15,815 bases of DNA from CAYRGC01 sp964423795 (GCA_964423795.1 CAYRGC010000022.1:1-15815), one strand, 5' to 3'; shown: positions 5,265 to 13,480, numbered from the stretch's first letter. Numbers and translations: made by a program. Notes: generated from the sequence alone by a model not told the origin.

Positions 5265-6620
5265 CTACTTGTTGACCCTCACGTATTCCTTCGCTTCGGC
5301 CTTCGTCTTCACCTCGCCGCGGACCTGCGCGTCGTGGAGACGCTGCGTAATGCGGCCCACCTCCGGGCCGGGTTTCATCCCCAGGAGCTCCATCACGTCG
5401 TGTCCGCTCAGGAGGGGTTTCTCGGGGCGTGGGTGCGCGTCGAGGAAGCGGTCGTAGTCCTTCACGATCTTGTCGTAGAGCTGGAAATCCGCGGGCGTCG
5501 TGCCGGCGATATCGAGCCAGAAGATTTTGAGCAGCTCCGGGAACCAGGGGTGGAAGTACCAGTGCCCTTTCCGCTCCTCGGGCATGTCCAGGAACGTCAT
5601 CGACATGTGGTGGCGGATCAGCCAATCGATCTTCTCTATCCGGGCCTTCGGGTATTGCAGGCGCTTGAGGGCCTTCGTCGCGAGGTCCGCGGAGACCGTG
5701 GCGTGGTGATCGAACCGGATGCGTTCCTTCAGGCTGAACGTTTCCGCCTTGCCGCAATCGTGGAAGAGCCCGGCGACGCGCACGTCGACGCCGTCGTCCT
5801 CGCGAAGGTTTTTGAGCAGCTGCATCGTGTGGTCCCAGACGTCGCCCTCGTGATGGTAATCGGCCGGCTGCGGGATGCCCTTGCAGACGTGCAGTTCCGG
5901 GAAGAGGCGCGAGGCGAGTCCGAGTTCCCAGAGGTCCTCGAACGCCCGGTCGGGGTTTTTGCCAAGCAGCGTCTTCTCGAACTCGGTCGCGATCCGCTGC
6001 GGCGAAAGTCCGTCCACGAGCGCGGCCAGTTCGCGCAGAGCCGCGTACGTCTCGGGATGGTATTGCCCGGCGATGGCGGCGCGGAGGCGCACGGCGCGCA
6101 GGATCCGGAGTGCGTCGTGCTTGATGCGGACGGCGGGTTCCCCGATGAAGCGCACGAGCTTCTCCTTGAGGTCTGATTCGCCGTCGAATGGGTCAAAGAA
6201 CGCGCTCGTGAGAGGGTTTACATACATCGCGTTCACGGTGAAGTCGCGGCGGCGCGCGTCCTTCGCGCGGTCCGTCGTGAAGGCCACCGACTCCGGGTGG
6301 CGGCCGTCGCTGGCCTCGTCATCTTCGCGAAAGGTCGTGACTTCGAGCTCGTCGTCACCCAACTGCACGCGCACGCTTCCGAGCGCCTTGCTCTGCTGCT
6401 CGGCATTGGAGCGCTTGAAAAGTTTCAGGACCTGGTCCGGCAGAGCAGAGGTCGTGATGTCGATATCCGTCGGCACCTTTCCGAGCAGGAGCTCGCGCAC
6501 GGCGCCACCGACCCAGTGGGCCTCGTAGCCCGCGTCGATCAGGGTCTCGCACGCCCTATAGGCACGTTCCCCGAGGGGGGTCTTGAGCGTCGCGGCGAGG
6601 GCCTTGGAGTCGATCGGCAT
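5265..6620 (-). CDS. cca: CCA tRNA nucleotidyltransferase with HD domain
   Basis: A class II tRNA nucleotidyltransferase (451 aa) that adds or repairs the 3' CCA of tRNAs. Motif A is GGAVRELLLGKVPTDIDITT with metal-binding Asp52 and Asp54. Then come EVTTFRED (93-100), RRRDFTVNA (123-131), DPFDGESDL (143-151), and the nucleotide-template region HDALRILRAVRLRA (168-181). SPQRIATEFEK (206-216) closes the neck. An HD phosphohydrolase domain follows: DHT (263-265), FHDCGK (286-291) and DHH (304-306). The HD domain suggests 2'-phosphatase or cyclic phosphodiesterase-type end repair, as in E. coli Cca. The start at 6620 gives a family-like N-terminus. An alternative TTG at 6674 overlaps the stop of the upstream orphan gene (TTGA), so translational coupling is possible. 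The local tRNA already encodes CCA, which fits a repair role. Confidence 0.95.
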   Translation of the reverse strand: MPIDSKALAATLKTPLGERAYRACETLIDAGYEAHWVGGAVRELLLGKVPTDIDITTSALPDQVLKLFKRSNAEQQSKALGSVRVQLGDDELEVTTFREDDEASDGRHPESVAFTTDRAKDARRRDFTVNAMYVNPLTSAFFDPFDGESDLKEKLVRFIGEPAVRIKHDALRILRAVRLRAAIAGQYHPETYAALRELAALVDGLSPQRIATEFEKTLLGKNPDRAFEDLWELGLASRLFPELHVCKGIPQPADYHHEGDVWDHTMQLLKNLREDDGVDVRVAGLFHDCGKAETFSLKERIRFDHHATVSADLATKALKRLQYPKARIEKIDWLIRHHMSMTFLDMPEERKGHWYFHPWFPELLKIFWLDIAGTTPADFQLYDKIVKDYDRFLDAHPRPEKPLLSGHDVMELLGMKPGPEVGRITQRLHDAQVRGEVKTKAEAKEYVRVNK

Positions 6621-6670
6621 GGATGTGGATGTCAGTATGCACGAATACCCCGTGCGCTTCGAATCCGCAG

Positions 6671-7921
6671 TCAATCGTGGTTCGCTGGCGCTTGAGTCGG
6701 TTTCTCTTTCGCGTCAATGATCGCCTCCCAAGCGTCAAACATGTAGCTCGCGGCGACGGTAGCCTCGGGATTCTCGGAATGGTAGTCGAGCCACTTGCCG
6801 TTCAATTTGAAGTATCCCCCGTCGACGACGAACGTGTCGGCACCTTTCTGGATCACGATCTGCGAGTATCGCTGATTGCACCAGTTGTTCATGGAATCCA
6901 GCACGACGTTCTTGAACGTGACGGTGCCGTTCTGACCGAGGTCGACCGTTCCGTTGATCGCTTGGAATTTCTCCTGCGGATCCTCGACCAGGTTATCGGG
7001 TCGTGAAGCGGGAGTGATCATCGAGGGGTCGATCAGGGTGAGCAGCGAGCTCGGGAGCCTGTTCGATAGGGAAACGGGATTGTCATGATTTATCCTCTTG
7101 GCCATTTCGAAATTCTCCCGTGCGGCGCTCTTTTTCTCCGTTGCAGCCCCTTTGGGAGCGCCCATGGCGGCCTTCGCCATCCCGACCGTCGTCTGTTGAA
7201 TCTCATCCGGGTGGACTTCGGCGACGGGAACGTGGGCCAAAAGATCGTCCGAGACGCGCATGGATTTCTCCCCCGCGAGAGAACCTTTCAGGGCTTCCTG
7301 CATGTCACGGGCGAGCTTCTCCTTTTCTTCGTCGGGCAACGCCTCCGCTTTGGCGACGGCCGCCTCCCCTTTCGTTACCTTCTCCTCGATGCCGTCGAGG
7401 ATGTCCATGGTCTTCATGAGGGCCGCATAGTGCCGCTCCAGCGGATCATCGGAGGTGAATTCGGTGCCCGGAGTTCTTCCGAGGAACGCCAGCACGCGGG
7501 GCTCGATCCCGGCATCGACGGTCTTTCCCCGTTGGTCCATCACTTCGGCAAAAAGTTTCGTGCCGATCAGGTTTCTCGCCTTGTCGATCTCGGCTTGGGC
7601 CTTCAGCTTCGCGTTCTTCACGATCGTGCGGACTTTCCAGAGGATGCCGAGCACTTTGCCGAACGGGATGAGCGACACTCCCACTTCTTTCACGAGCTCG
7701 AGATATTCCCCGAGGACGGCCTTGCCCACCTCGTTGGCCGTTTCCGCGATCATGGACGGCTCATCCCCTTGCTTTTCGGGTTTGACGAGATCGTGGATGG
7801 CTTTTCCCAGATCGTAACTGTTCATGAGGAATTCCCATCGCAAATGACTTCCCGGCGTCGACGGCCGCTCGTCCGCGCCGTCGGGGATTTTCTCCGTGGG
7901 CAGTTCGTTACGAGGAATCAT
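6671..7921 (-). CDS. Hypothetical protein (416 aa), helical with C-terminal beta domain
   Basis: I do not recognise this protein. The first 35 residues are polar. Residues about 36-270 look mainly helical, with a mildly hydrophobic patch (LIPFGKVLGILWKVRTIV) and a Lys/Glu-rich stretch suited to a coiled coil (KVTKGEAAVAKAEALPDEEK). The last ~100 residues appear to be a separate beta-rich domain with NGTVTFKNVVLDSMNNWCNQ, then DTFVVDGGYFKLNGKWLDYH. No signal peptide or catalytic motif is obvious. An alternative start is Met33. A good promoter (7945-7973) gives a leader of about 17 nt without Shine-Dalgarno. It lies 50 nt upstream of cca and is probably co-transcribed with it; I infer no function from that. 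Confidence 0.8.
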   Translation of the reverse strand: MIPRNELPTEKIPDGADERPSTPGSHLRWEFLMNSYDLGKAIHDLVKPEKQGDEPSMIAETANEVGKAVLGEYLELVKEVGVSLIPFGKVLGILWKVRTIVKNAKLKAQAEIDKARNLIGTKLFAEVMDQRGKTVDAGIEPRVLAFLGRTPGTEFTSDDPLERHYAALMKTMDILDGIEEKVTKGEAAVAKAEALPDEEKEKLARDMQEALKGSLAGEKSMRVSDDLLAHVPVAEVHPDEIQQTTVGMAKAAMGAPKGAATEKKSAARENFEMAKRINHDNPVSLSNRLPSSLLTLIDPSMITPASRPDNLVEDPQEKFQAINGTVDLGQNGTVTFKNVVLDSMNNWCNQRYSQIVIQKGADTFVVDGGYFKLNGKWLDYHSENPEATVAASYMFDAWEAIIDAKEKPTQAPANHD

Positions 7922-7944
7922 AGGTCGATGGAAGAATACTGGAT

Positions 7945-7973
7945 ATTATACAATATTTTAAATATTTAGTCCA
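7945..7973 (-). promoter_or_regulatory. Sigma70-like promoter of the 416-aa gene
   Basis: On the minus strand TGGACT (7973-7968, 4/6) is 17 nt from a perfect TATAAT (7950-7945). The -10 element ends 23 nt before the ATG at 7921, so the leader would be only about 17 nt. The spacer is entirely A/T-rich. Confidence 0.7.
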
Positions 7974-8020
7974 CATTTCCTGATCCTGTGCTTTCCGCAT
8001 GCCTTCGCTATTGTTGGGCC

Positions 8021-8078
8021 ATGTTTCGCTTCGCCGTTGCCCTTCGACTGACGAGAATCCCTCGATCTCAGAGGGCTC
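8021..8078 (+). repeat. N-terminus look-alike unit, copy 1
   Basis: Reads M-F-R-F-A-V-A-L-R-L in frame from ATG 8021. It shares the 12-nt string TTCGCCGTTGCC exactly with the start of the endonuclease gene at 8260. It pairs with copy 2 at 8163-8221; most of the differences between them in the first ten codons are synonymous. Confidence 0.5.
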
Positions 8079-8080
8079 CC

Positions 8081-8117
8081 GCCTTCGCTCGCTATGGCGG
8101 GCTACGGACGGGCAAGC
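8081..8117 (+). repeat. GCCTTCG...CAAGC palindromic repeat, copy 1
   Basis: A 37-nt element beginning GCCTTCGCTCGC and ending GGGCAAGC. It matches the copy at 14713-14748 at most positions with one gap, in the same orientation, and both form a short hairpin around GGCGG. In the plus reading it encodes A-F-x-R-x-G-G-L-R, a shared feature of the two copies. Confidence 0.55.
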
Positions 8118-8162
8118 AAGGCGACTAGCCCTTCGGGAGAATCCATTAACCACTCATCGTCT

Positions 8163-8225
8163 ATGCTTCGGTTTGCTGTCGCCCTTCGACCGTTGAGCGC
8201 CCCTCGTTCTCATCGGGCTCAGGGC
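8163..8225 (+). repeat. N-terminus look-alike unit, copy 2, with palindrome
   Basis: Reads M-L-R-F-A-V-A-L-R-P-L-S-A-P from ATG 8163, which matches the endonuclease N-terminus L-R-F-A-V-A-G-A-P-L-S-T-P at 10 of 13 residues. Its end, 8181-8225, is an imperfect palindrome bounded by GCCCT and AGGGC. Confidence 0.5.
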
Positions 8226-8259
8226 AACTATCTCCATGCTTGCATCCTCTGATTTTCCT

Positions 8260-9090
8260 ATGTCATTACTCAGATTCGCCGTTGCCGGTGCACCGCTTTC
8301 CACTCCCCCGCCGGGTGGGACCATCAAGGGGCTGCACCAGGCGAAAAAGCTCGGCATCAACGCCATGGAAATCGAGTGGGTGCAGAGCGTGCCGAAGAAC
8401 CCGGAGGTGATGAAGAATATCCGCAAGACCGCCGAGGAGTTCGATATCTCGCTCACGGTCCATGCCCCCTACTACGTGAACCTCAATTCGCCCGAACCCG
8501 AAAAGCTCGAGGCGAGCATCGGCCGCGTGCTGGCCGCGCTCTCGATGAGCGAGCTCGCTGGCGTCCGTTCCGTCTGCGTGCACGCGGCGTTCAATCTGGG
8601 ACAGCCGCCGGAGGTGGTCTACAAGAACGTGTATACAGCGGTGGACCGCATCATGGAGAAGAAAAAGAAGCTCTTCCCGCACGTGAACCTCGGGCTCGAG
8701 ACCATGGGAAAACCCACGCAGTTCGGCACGCTCGAGGAATTGCTCAAGATGAGCAAAGACTTCGGCATCTTCCCGACGGTCGATCCCGCGCACATGCACG
8801 CGCGCAGCAACGGCGAGGTGAACAGCTACGAGGAGTGGGACGCGATGTTCGACCTCTACGCCAAGTACCTCGGCAAGGCGTCGCTCAAGAAGGTCCACAT
8901 GCACTTTTCCGGCATCGCGTACGGGCCCAAGGGCGAGAAGCACCACCTGCCGCTCCGGGAGAGCGATGCGAAGTGGAAGGACTTCTTGCGCGTGCTCAAG
9001 GACCGGAAGATCGAAGGGAACGTCGTGTGCGAGTCCCCTCTTCTCGAAGAAGACACGCTCCTGATGCAAAAGACGTTCGCGACGCTCTGA
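8260..9090 (+). CDS. Endonuclease IV-like AP endonuclease family protein
   Basis: A 276-aa TIM-barrel protein of the AP endonuclease family 2 (endonuclease IV, Nfo) type, expected to cut DNA at abasic sites using a trinuclear metal centre. Candidate ligands sit at the expected spacing: His68 (VHAPYY), His108 (CVHAAFN), Glu147 (LETMG), Asp175 and His178 (VDPAHMHAR), His213 or His215 (KVHMHFSG), His228 (GEKHH) and Glu258 (VCESP). The Asp of the Nfo DxH pair is replaced by Glu226, as in archaeal-style relatives. The family start L-R-F-x-x-A-G-x-P-L-S is intact, which supports the ATG at 8260; the in-frame ATG at 8236 adds only a non-conserved extension. There is no Shine-Dalgarno; ATTTTCCT precedes the ATG. 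A sugar-phosphate isomerase of the same fold is the alternative. Confidence 0.88.
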   Translation: MSLLRFAVAGAPLSTPPPGGTIKGLHQAKKLGINAMEIEWVQSVPKNPEVMKNIRKTAEEFDISLTVHAPYYVNLNSPEPEKLEASIGRVLAALSMSELAGVRSVCVHAAFNLGQPPEVVYKNVYTAVDRIMEKKKKLFPHVNLGLETMGKPTQFGTLEELLKMSKDFGIFPTVDPAHMHARSNGEVNSYEEWDAMFDLYAKYLGKASLKKVHMHFSGIAYGPKGEKHHLPLRESDAKWKDFLRVLKDRKIEGNVVCESPLLEEDTLLMQKTFATL

Positions 9091-9203
9091 CCGACTTCGT
9101 CCGCACCGCGCTCGGTCGATTTGAGCGCTCCATGCACAGCCGCGCGTCACTTCGCAGGTCCATTTCCTATGTGCTTTCGTCCGGAGCGCGTAGACCATGA
9201 TCC

Positions 9204-10526
9204 ATGGTGCCTCCGCGATCGCCGGACTTGTCGCTTCCTGCGCTCGACATTCGACCTCCCGGCGTCGATCGGCGCTCTTTTCTTCGCGTGGCAGCCAATG
9301 CCGGGCTTCTCTGGGGCCTTGGCGGCGGCGTGGCCGAGGCGGGCACCCGGACGCGCACGCCGCTCGTGCTGCTGTTTCTGTCCGGCGGCGTCGATAAGAA
9401 ATCGTCGGTGGAGCCCGATCCGCTCATGCTGCGTAACGGCACCCGCGTCCCCGCGGATTATCGCGGTCCGTTCGGCAGCATCCGCGCCCGAAACGGGACC
9501 GAGTTCTCGGAGCTGTTTCCGAGATTCGCCGACAAGTCGGATCGCGTGGCGCTCGTGCGGTCGCTCTTCGTGAATTCCTCCGCGTTCCTGGATCACGAGC
9601 AGATTTCCCGCGCGATTCTCCTCGCGCAGGGCGCGCCGTTTCCGCTGACGGTCGGCACGCGAATGTCCAGTCCGAACGCCGCTCCGTACATGCTGCTCAA
9701 TCCCGGGAGTTCCTTTCCCAGCCTGGACGGCGCCTTCGGGAAATCGAACGCCCTCGTGCCCGCGTGGGACCGCGACAGGGCCGTCTTCCAGAATCCCTTC
9801 GCTCCGCAGCTCATAGCCAACGCCACTCCCAACCCCCAGGAGACGGTGGAGGGCTTGGAGGAAGAGGAGGCCGTTCCCGTGACGCCGCCCGAGGTCGTGG
9901 AGACGCGCCGGAGCCTGCTCGGCCTCCTCGCGACGCATTCGCGACTCGATACCCCGCAGACGCGCAGGATGGAGCAGTTCCAGGAGACCGCGTTCCGCCT
10001 GTCGCGCGGCGACGGGCCGTTCTTCGAGGCCCTTCGCCTGGAAGAGCAAAACCGCGACCGGTACGGGCGTTCCATCGCGGGCGTCATGTCGCAAACGGCG
10101 GTCCAGCTCGTCCGGAGCGGCGCCGGAGCGGTCGCCATCTATTACGAGCCAGACTTCAGCACCTTCGATCTCCATCAGGGGCTGCAAGACGGCATGCGGA
10201 GGCACGGACCGCCGGTGGACCACGCGATCGGGGCGCTGATCGACGATGCCGAACGCGGGCTCTTTACGCTTGCCGTGATGACGGAGTTCAATCGCACGCC
10301 GAGGATGAACGACCGTGCCGGCCGCGATCACCATCCCAAGGGCAATTGGGCGATGCTCGCGGGCCCGAACGTCCGCAAGGGTGCGGTGATCGGGTCGAGC
10401 GATTATCGCGGCGAGATCGCGGATCATCCGATCAATCAGAGTCCCGCATTGCCGCATACGGTGCTTGCGGCCTGCGGGCTGCCCGCGGCTCCGGGGCAGC
10501 CGATGATCCCGGAGATGCTGCGCTAG
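9204..10526 (+). CDS. DUF1501 family protein with Tat-type signal
   Basis: A 440-aa DUF1501 protein, a sulfatase-like (alkaline-phosphatase superfamily) group of unknown activity, usually exported by the twin-arginine pathway. A Tat signal is visible: DRRSFLRVAANAGLLWGLGG with Arg23-Arg24, a short hydrophobic core and a likely cleavage after AEA (about residue 46). The family opening LVLLFLSGGVDKK follows (54-66). The C-terminal family block is clear: TEFNRTPRMND, GRDHHPKGNWAMLAGPNVR, VIGSSD. A Glu-rich, Pro-rich linker near residues 210-230 is an insertion. The start at 9204 leaves an ordinary n-region. It stands alone between the endonuclease gene and gap, which begins 39 nt later with its own promoter. 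Substrate unknown. Confidence 0.9.
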   Translation: MVPPRSPDLSLPALDIRPPGVDRRSFLRVAANAGLLWGLGGGVAEAGTRTRTPLVLLFLSGGVDKKSSVEPDPLMLRNGTRVPADYRGPFGSIRARNGTEFSELFPRFADKSDRVALVRSLFVNSSAFLDHEQISRAILLAQGAPFPLTVGTRMSSPNAAPYMLLNPGSSFPSLDGAFGKSNALVPAWDRDRAVFQNPFAPQLIANATPNPQETVEGLEEEEAVPVTPPEVVETRRSLLGLLATHSRLDTPQTRRMEQFQETAFRLSRGDGPFFEALRLEEQNRDRYGRSIAGVMSQTAVQLVRSGAGAVAIYYEPDFSTFDLHQGLQDGMRRHGPPVDHAIGALIDDAERGLFTLAVMTEFNRTPRMNDRAGRDHHPKGNWAMLAGPNVRKGAVIGSSDYRGEIADHPINQSPALPHTVLAACGLPAAPGQPMIPEMLR

Positions 10527-10533
10527 GCGGCAG

Positions 10534-10542
10534 TGGTACACT
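10534..10542 (+). promoter_or_regulatory. Extended -10 element of gap
   Basis: TGGTACACT is an extended -10 (TGn plus TACACT, 4/6), with no convincing -35. It ends 23 nt before the gap ATG, the same spacing as at the 416-aa gene, and uses the same hexamer as the rplI promoter. It lies within the 39-nt gap after the DUF1501 stop. Confidence 0.5.
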
Positions 10543-10565
10543 CGCAGCGTTCCTTCCCTGTTTCC

Positions 10566-11573
10566 ATGAACCTCGCCATCAACGGATTCGGACGCATCGG
10601 CCGCCAGGCCCTTCGCATCATCCAGAAGCGTTTCCCGGAGATCAACGTCGTGCTGGTCAACGACCTCACGGAGGGCGCGACGCTCGCGCACCTCTTCCAG
10701 TTCGATTCCACGTACGGCGCGTACGAGGGGGAGTGCTCCTTCGCGGGCGATACCCTCACGCTCGGCGACGACAAGATTTGCCTCACCGCGATCAAGGATC
10801 CGGCCACGCTCCCCCACAAGGAGCTCAAGGTGGATGTCGTGCTCGAGTGCACGGGCGTCTTCACGAAGCGCGAGGACGCCGCGAAGCACCTCGCCGCCGG
10901 CGCGAAGAAAGTCATCATTTCGGCTCCGGGAAAGGACAAGGTCGACGGCACGTTCTGCATCGGCGTGAACCACGAGAGCTACGATCCGAAGACGATGCAC
11001 GTGATCTCGAACGCTTCGTGCACGACCAACTGCCTCGCGCCGATGGCGAAGGTGATCAACGACGAGTTCGGCATCGAGAGCGGCATCATGACGACGATCC
11101 ACAGCTACACGAACGACCAGCAGCTCCTCGACCTCCCGCACAAGGACCTGCGCCGCGCGCGCGCCGCCGCGATCAACCTCGTCCCGACGAGCACCGGCGC
11201 TGCCAAGGCCATCGGCCTCGTGGTTCCTGAGCTTGCGGGCAAGCTCTCCGGCACCTCCATCCGCGTCCCGACGCCGACCGGTTCCATCACGGACCTCACC
11301 GTGGTCACGAAGAAGAAGGTGACGAAGGAGGCCGTGAACGTCGCGTTCAAGAAGGCCGCCGACTCGAAGACGCTCAAGGGCATCCTCGGCTACGAGGAAC
11401 GCCCGCTGGTGCTCCAGGATTACGTCCAGGACCCGCGCAGCTGCATCATCGACGCCGCACTCACGGAAGTGATCGGTTCGAACCTCCTCAAGGCCTTCGG
11501 CTGGTACGACAACGAGTGGGGGTACTCCAATCGTTTGGCCGAGCTTTCCAAATACGTCGGCGACAAGCTCTGA
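10566..11573 (+). CDS. gap: Glyceraldehyde-3-phosphate dehydrogenase
   Basis: Type I glyceraldehyde-3-phosphate dehydrogenase (335 aa), converting glyceraldehyde 3-phosphate to 1,3-bisphosphoglycerate in glycolysis. The NAD-binding site is INGFGRIGR (5-13), and Asp33 (VNDLTEG) after the second strand indicates NAD rather than NADP preference. The active site is SNASCTTNCLAP with catalytic Cys152; the activating His lies in HSYTNDQ. TPTGSITDLTV and the closing YDNEWGYSNRLAEL are intact. The length is typical. The start at 10566 is fixed by MNLAINGFG; the ATG follows CCTTCCCTGTTTCC and no Shine-Dalgarno. An extended -10 lies just upstream, so it is probably transcribed alone. Confidence 0.98.
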   Translation: MNLAINGFGRIGRQALRIIQKRFPEINVVLVNDLTEGATLAHLFQFDSTYGAYEGECSFAGDTLTLGDDKICLTAIKDPATLPHKELKVDVVLECTGVFTKREDAAKHLAAGAKKVIISAPGKDKVDGTFCIGVNHESYDPKTMHVISNASCTTNCLAPMAKVINDEFGIESGIMTTIHSYTNDQQLLDLPHKDLRRARAAAINLVPTSTGAAKAIGLVVPELAGKLSGTSIRVPTPTGSITDLTVVTKKKVTKEAVNVAFKKAADSKTLKGILGYEERPLVLQDYVQDPRSCIIDAALTEVIGSNLLKAFGWYDNEWGYSNRLAELSKYVGDKL

Positions 11574-11704
11574 TCCGTCATCGCGCGGCTGCCGAGGCTC
11601 ACCGACGTCCGTTCTTGCGATTTTGTCTCTGGCGTACGCCATTCATTCCGGGATTCGCCCCGCGATCTTGAAATTCCCGGGGAAAACGGCAGGCTGCGCC
11701 GGAC

Positions 11705-12022
11705 ATGCGCAACTCCTCCATCATCACCCCGCACGAAGTTCGCGATCACGTGAAGGCATTGCATTTGCCTCCGGAAACGGAACGGCTGCTCATCGTCGGC
11801 GGCAAGGTGCAGATGAGCCGGTCACAGGTCAGTCGGTTGCTCGTCGGCGAGAAACGAAGGCATCTCTCCCCCGCCGAAATCGATCGTATGCTCGCGGACG
11901 CCGGCCTCGACATGCGGTACGCGAGTTACCGTTACGCGCAGGAAATGAGCGGTACCGTCACGATCGACGATCTGGATCGGTTTCTCGAAGTGGAGAAGTT
12001 CATCCGGGCGCGCGTCCGCTGA
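11705..12022 (+). CDS. Hypothetical protein (105 aa), possible helix-turn-helix
   Basis: I do not recognise a family. The protein is small, basic and predicted mainly helical. Residues about 38-60 (SRSQVSRLLVGEKRRHLSPA) have the spacing of a helix-turn-helix, with a second amphipathic helix AEIDRMLADAGLDM after it, so a DNA-binding role is possible. The C-terminus DDLDRFLEVEKFIRARV is another amphipathic helix suited to dimerisation. Codon use is GC-rich like the neighbours, which supports a real gene. It has no Shine-Dalgarno. It converges with the interrupted tandem-repeat gene, with only 15 nt between their stops. The upstream 131 nt after gap show no clear promoter. Confidence 0.6.
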   Translation: MRNSSIITPHEVRDHVKALHLPPETERLLIVGGKVQMSRSQVSRLLVGEKRRHLSPAEIDRMLADAGLDMRYASYRYAQEMSGTVTIDDLDRFLEVEKFIRARVR

Positions 12023-12037
12023 TCCGCGGCGAGCGCT

Positions 12038-13480
12038 TCACGACGCCTCCTTTTCTCCGGGGCACTTGGCCGACGGGCGCGACGAAGAGTATCTGCCGCG
12101 GACCCGCTCTTCGCCGCCTTGGAGGATCGCGCCGCTGACCGCGTGCGGAAGGGCCATGCCGTCGACGAAGCCGCTGTCGCTCTCCGCCAACGTACGCGAG
12201 GCGAACTCGAACAATCGGCCGGCATCGCGCACGTGCGAGGCGGCATCCACGCAGAGCAGCGTGAGCGCGTAGAGTTGCTGGACGATCGGTTTCCAGGTTT
12301 CCGGCGGTTTCGCTTCGGCAAGCGATTGGAGCGCCGAAAGCGCCTGCCAATAGCGTTGCGAGAGCACGAGATCGGCGATCGATCCAAAATCGCCTCCCGC
12401 GTCGAGCACGGCCACTTTTCCGGCGATCACGCGCGCAGCCGCCGCATGAAGGGTTTCCCCCTTGGCGACTTTGAATTCCTCGGAGACGGCCAGGGGTTTG
12501 TCTTGCGTCGTCGGAAGACCGAGGGCGCGTCGGACGGCATCGAGCTCGCGCTGTTCGATATCGACCGCGAGAGTAGCCGGATCGGCGCCCGCTTCGATCA
12601 TCGGTTCCGGAGCCGTGTCGTCGGCGACCGGCCTTTGTTTCTTTCTCGTTTTCCTCGCCTTCGCGCGGCGAAGTATGTCGAGTTGCCTGCGGCAAAATTC
12701 GGCGGTGAAGAATCCGTCGACTTGAAAGTGATCGTTCATCGCCTTCGCGACGAGCTCGTGGTCGTAGCGATCGCCGTTTCGCACGCCCTTTCGTTGGAGG
12801 ATTTTGAGGAACATCTCCCGCTCATCATCGGTGAACACTTTGTATCCTCGCTGCAGCATGGCCTTCCTTGATTGCGCGATCATGTGCGCGCCCTGTTTTT
12901 CCATCGTCCGCAGATGCTGCGTCTTGCGCGCCTTCTTGCGATGCCCGTCCCTGACGAGATTGCGAATGAGGGAGAGAACCAGGCTTTGCCGGGTGGCCTC
13001 CGCGCAATCGGCCGGCCACGGGATCCGGTCGCCGAGTTTGACCATGACCTGCTCGGCGCTCAGGCAGTCCCGTTCCACCATGGTGACGATCGCTTCGCGG
13101 ACATCCTTGTACGTCGAGCGGGTCAGCACTTCATCCCGAATGTCGACCGCGTTCTTGAGATGGTGCCGTTCATTCTCCGGCATGATTCCTTTGACGACCG
13201 CGGCGATGATCGCCTGCCGCGTGCACGCCTGGACTTTGCTGGGGAAAGGGAAAAGATCCGCAAAATCCCTTTCCATGCGTTCCGGGGAATAACCGTTGAT
13301 TTTGACGTCCTCGATGAGGAGCTCGCGCAGCGCGCCGTGTTGCTCGGTCTCGCTCACGTGGGCGACGATCTCGCGCGTCGTCATGAGACGCTCCCGCTCC
13401 TGCGGAGGCACGATGGCCTTGATCACCGCGGCGATGCAGCTCCTTCTCGTCTCCTGGGAGATGTGTTCCGGGAAGGGCAA
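12038..13480 (-). CDS. Downstream open frame of the interrupted repeat protein (480 aa)
   Basis: This is the intact part after the TAA, starting at a TTG (13480), the first plausible start in frame. It keeps the end of repeat 1, all of repeats 2 and 3, a Lys/Arg-rich linker (about 180-200), and a helical segment FTDDEREMFLKILQRKG followed by DHELVAKAMNDHF and CRRQLDILRR that has a Myb/SANT-like or winged-helix look at low confidence. A helical C-terminal region (about 300-460) contains LSQRYWQALSALQSLAEA. No signal peptide or membrane segment. If the stop is real and not suppressed, this frame would need reinitiation to be made. Confidence 0.55.
   Translation of the reverse strand: MPFPEHISQETRRSCIAAVIKAIVPPQERERLMTTREIVAHVSETEQHGALRELLIEDVKINGYSPERMERDFADLFPFPSKVQACTRQAIIAAVVKGIMPENERHHLKNAVDIRDEVLTRSTYKDVREAIVTMVERDCLSAEQVMVKLGDRIPWPADCAEATRQSLVLSLIRNLVRDGHRKKARKTQHLRTMEKQGAHMIAQSRKAMLQRGYKVFTDDEREMFLKILQRKGVRNGDRYDHELVAKAMNDHFQVDGFFTAEFCRRQLDILRRAKARKTRKKQRPVADDTAPEPMIEAGADPATLAVDIEQRELDAVRRALGLPTTQDKPLAVSEEFKVAKGETLHAAAARVIAGKVAVLDAGGDFGSIADLVLSQRYWQALSALQSLAEAKPPETWKPIVQQLYALTLLCVDAASHVRDAGRLFEFASRTLAESDSGFVDGMALPHAVSGAILQGGEERVRGRYSSSRPSAKCPGEKEAS

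Larger units (their letters stand above)
7974..8259. other. Repeat-bearing intergenic region
   Basis: Between the promoter of the 416-aa gene and the endonuclease gene lie two related ~58-nt units (8021-8078 and 8163-8221). Each starts with ATG and a stretch reading R-F-A-V-A-L-R, and each runs into a CCCTTCGAC...GGGCTC palindrome-like element. A third element, 8081-8117, belongs to a repeat found again at 14713-14748. Short open frames start at both ATGs (35 and 29 codons), but I do not consider them genes. Confidence 0.55.

Noticed and set aside
8021..8252. Two tiny open frames of 35 and 29 codons in the repeat-bearing region
   Set aside because: They run into palindromic repeat sequence, have no Shine-Dalgarno or family, and resemble only the next gene's N-terminus; treated as repeats.
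9147..11642. An 831-codon open frame on the minus strand
   Set aside because: It spans the antisense of DUF1501 and gap, both certain genes, and its composition is that of a high-GC shadow frame.
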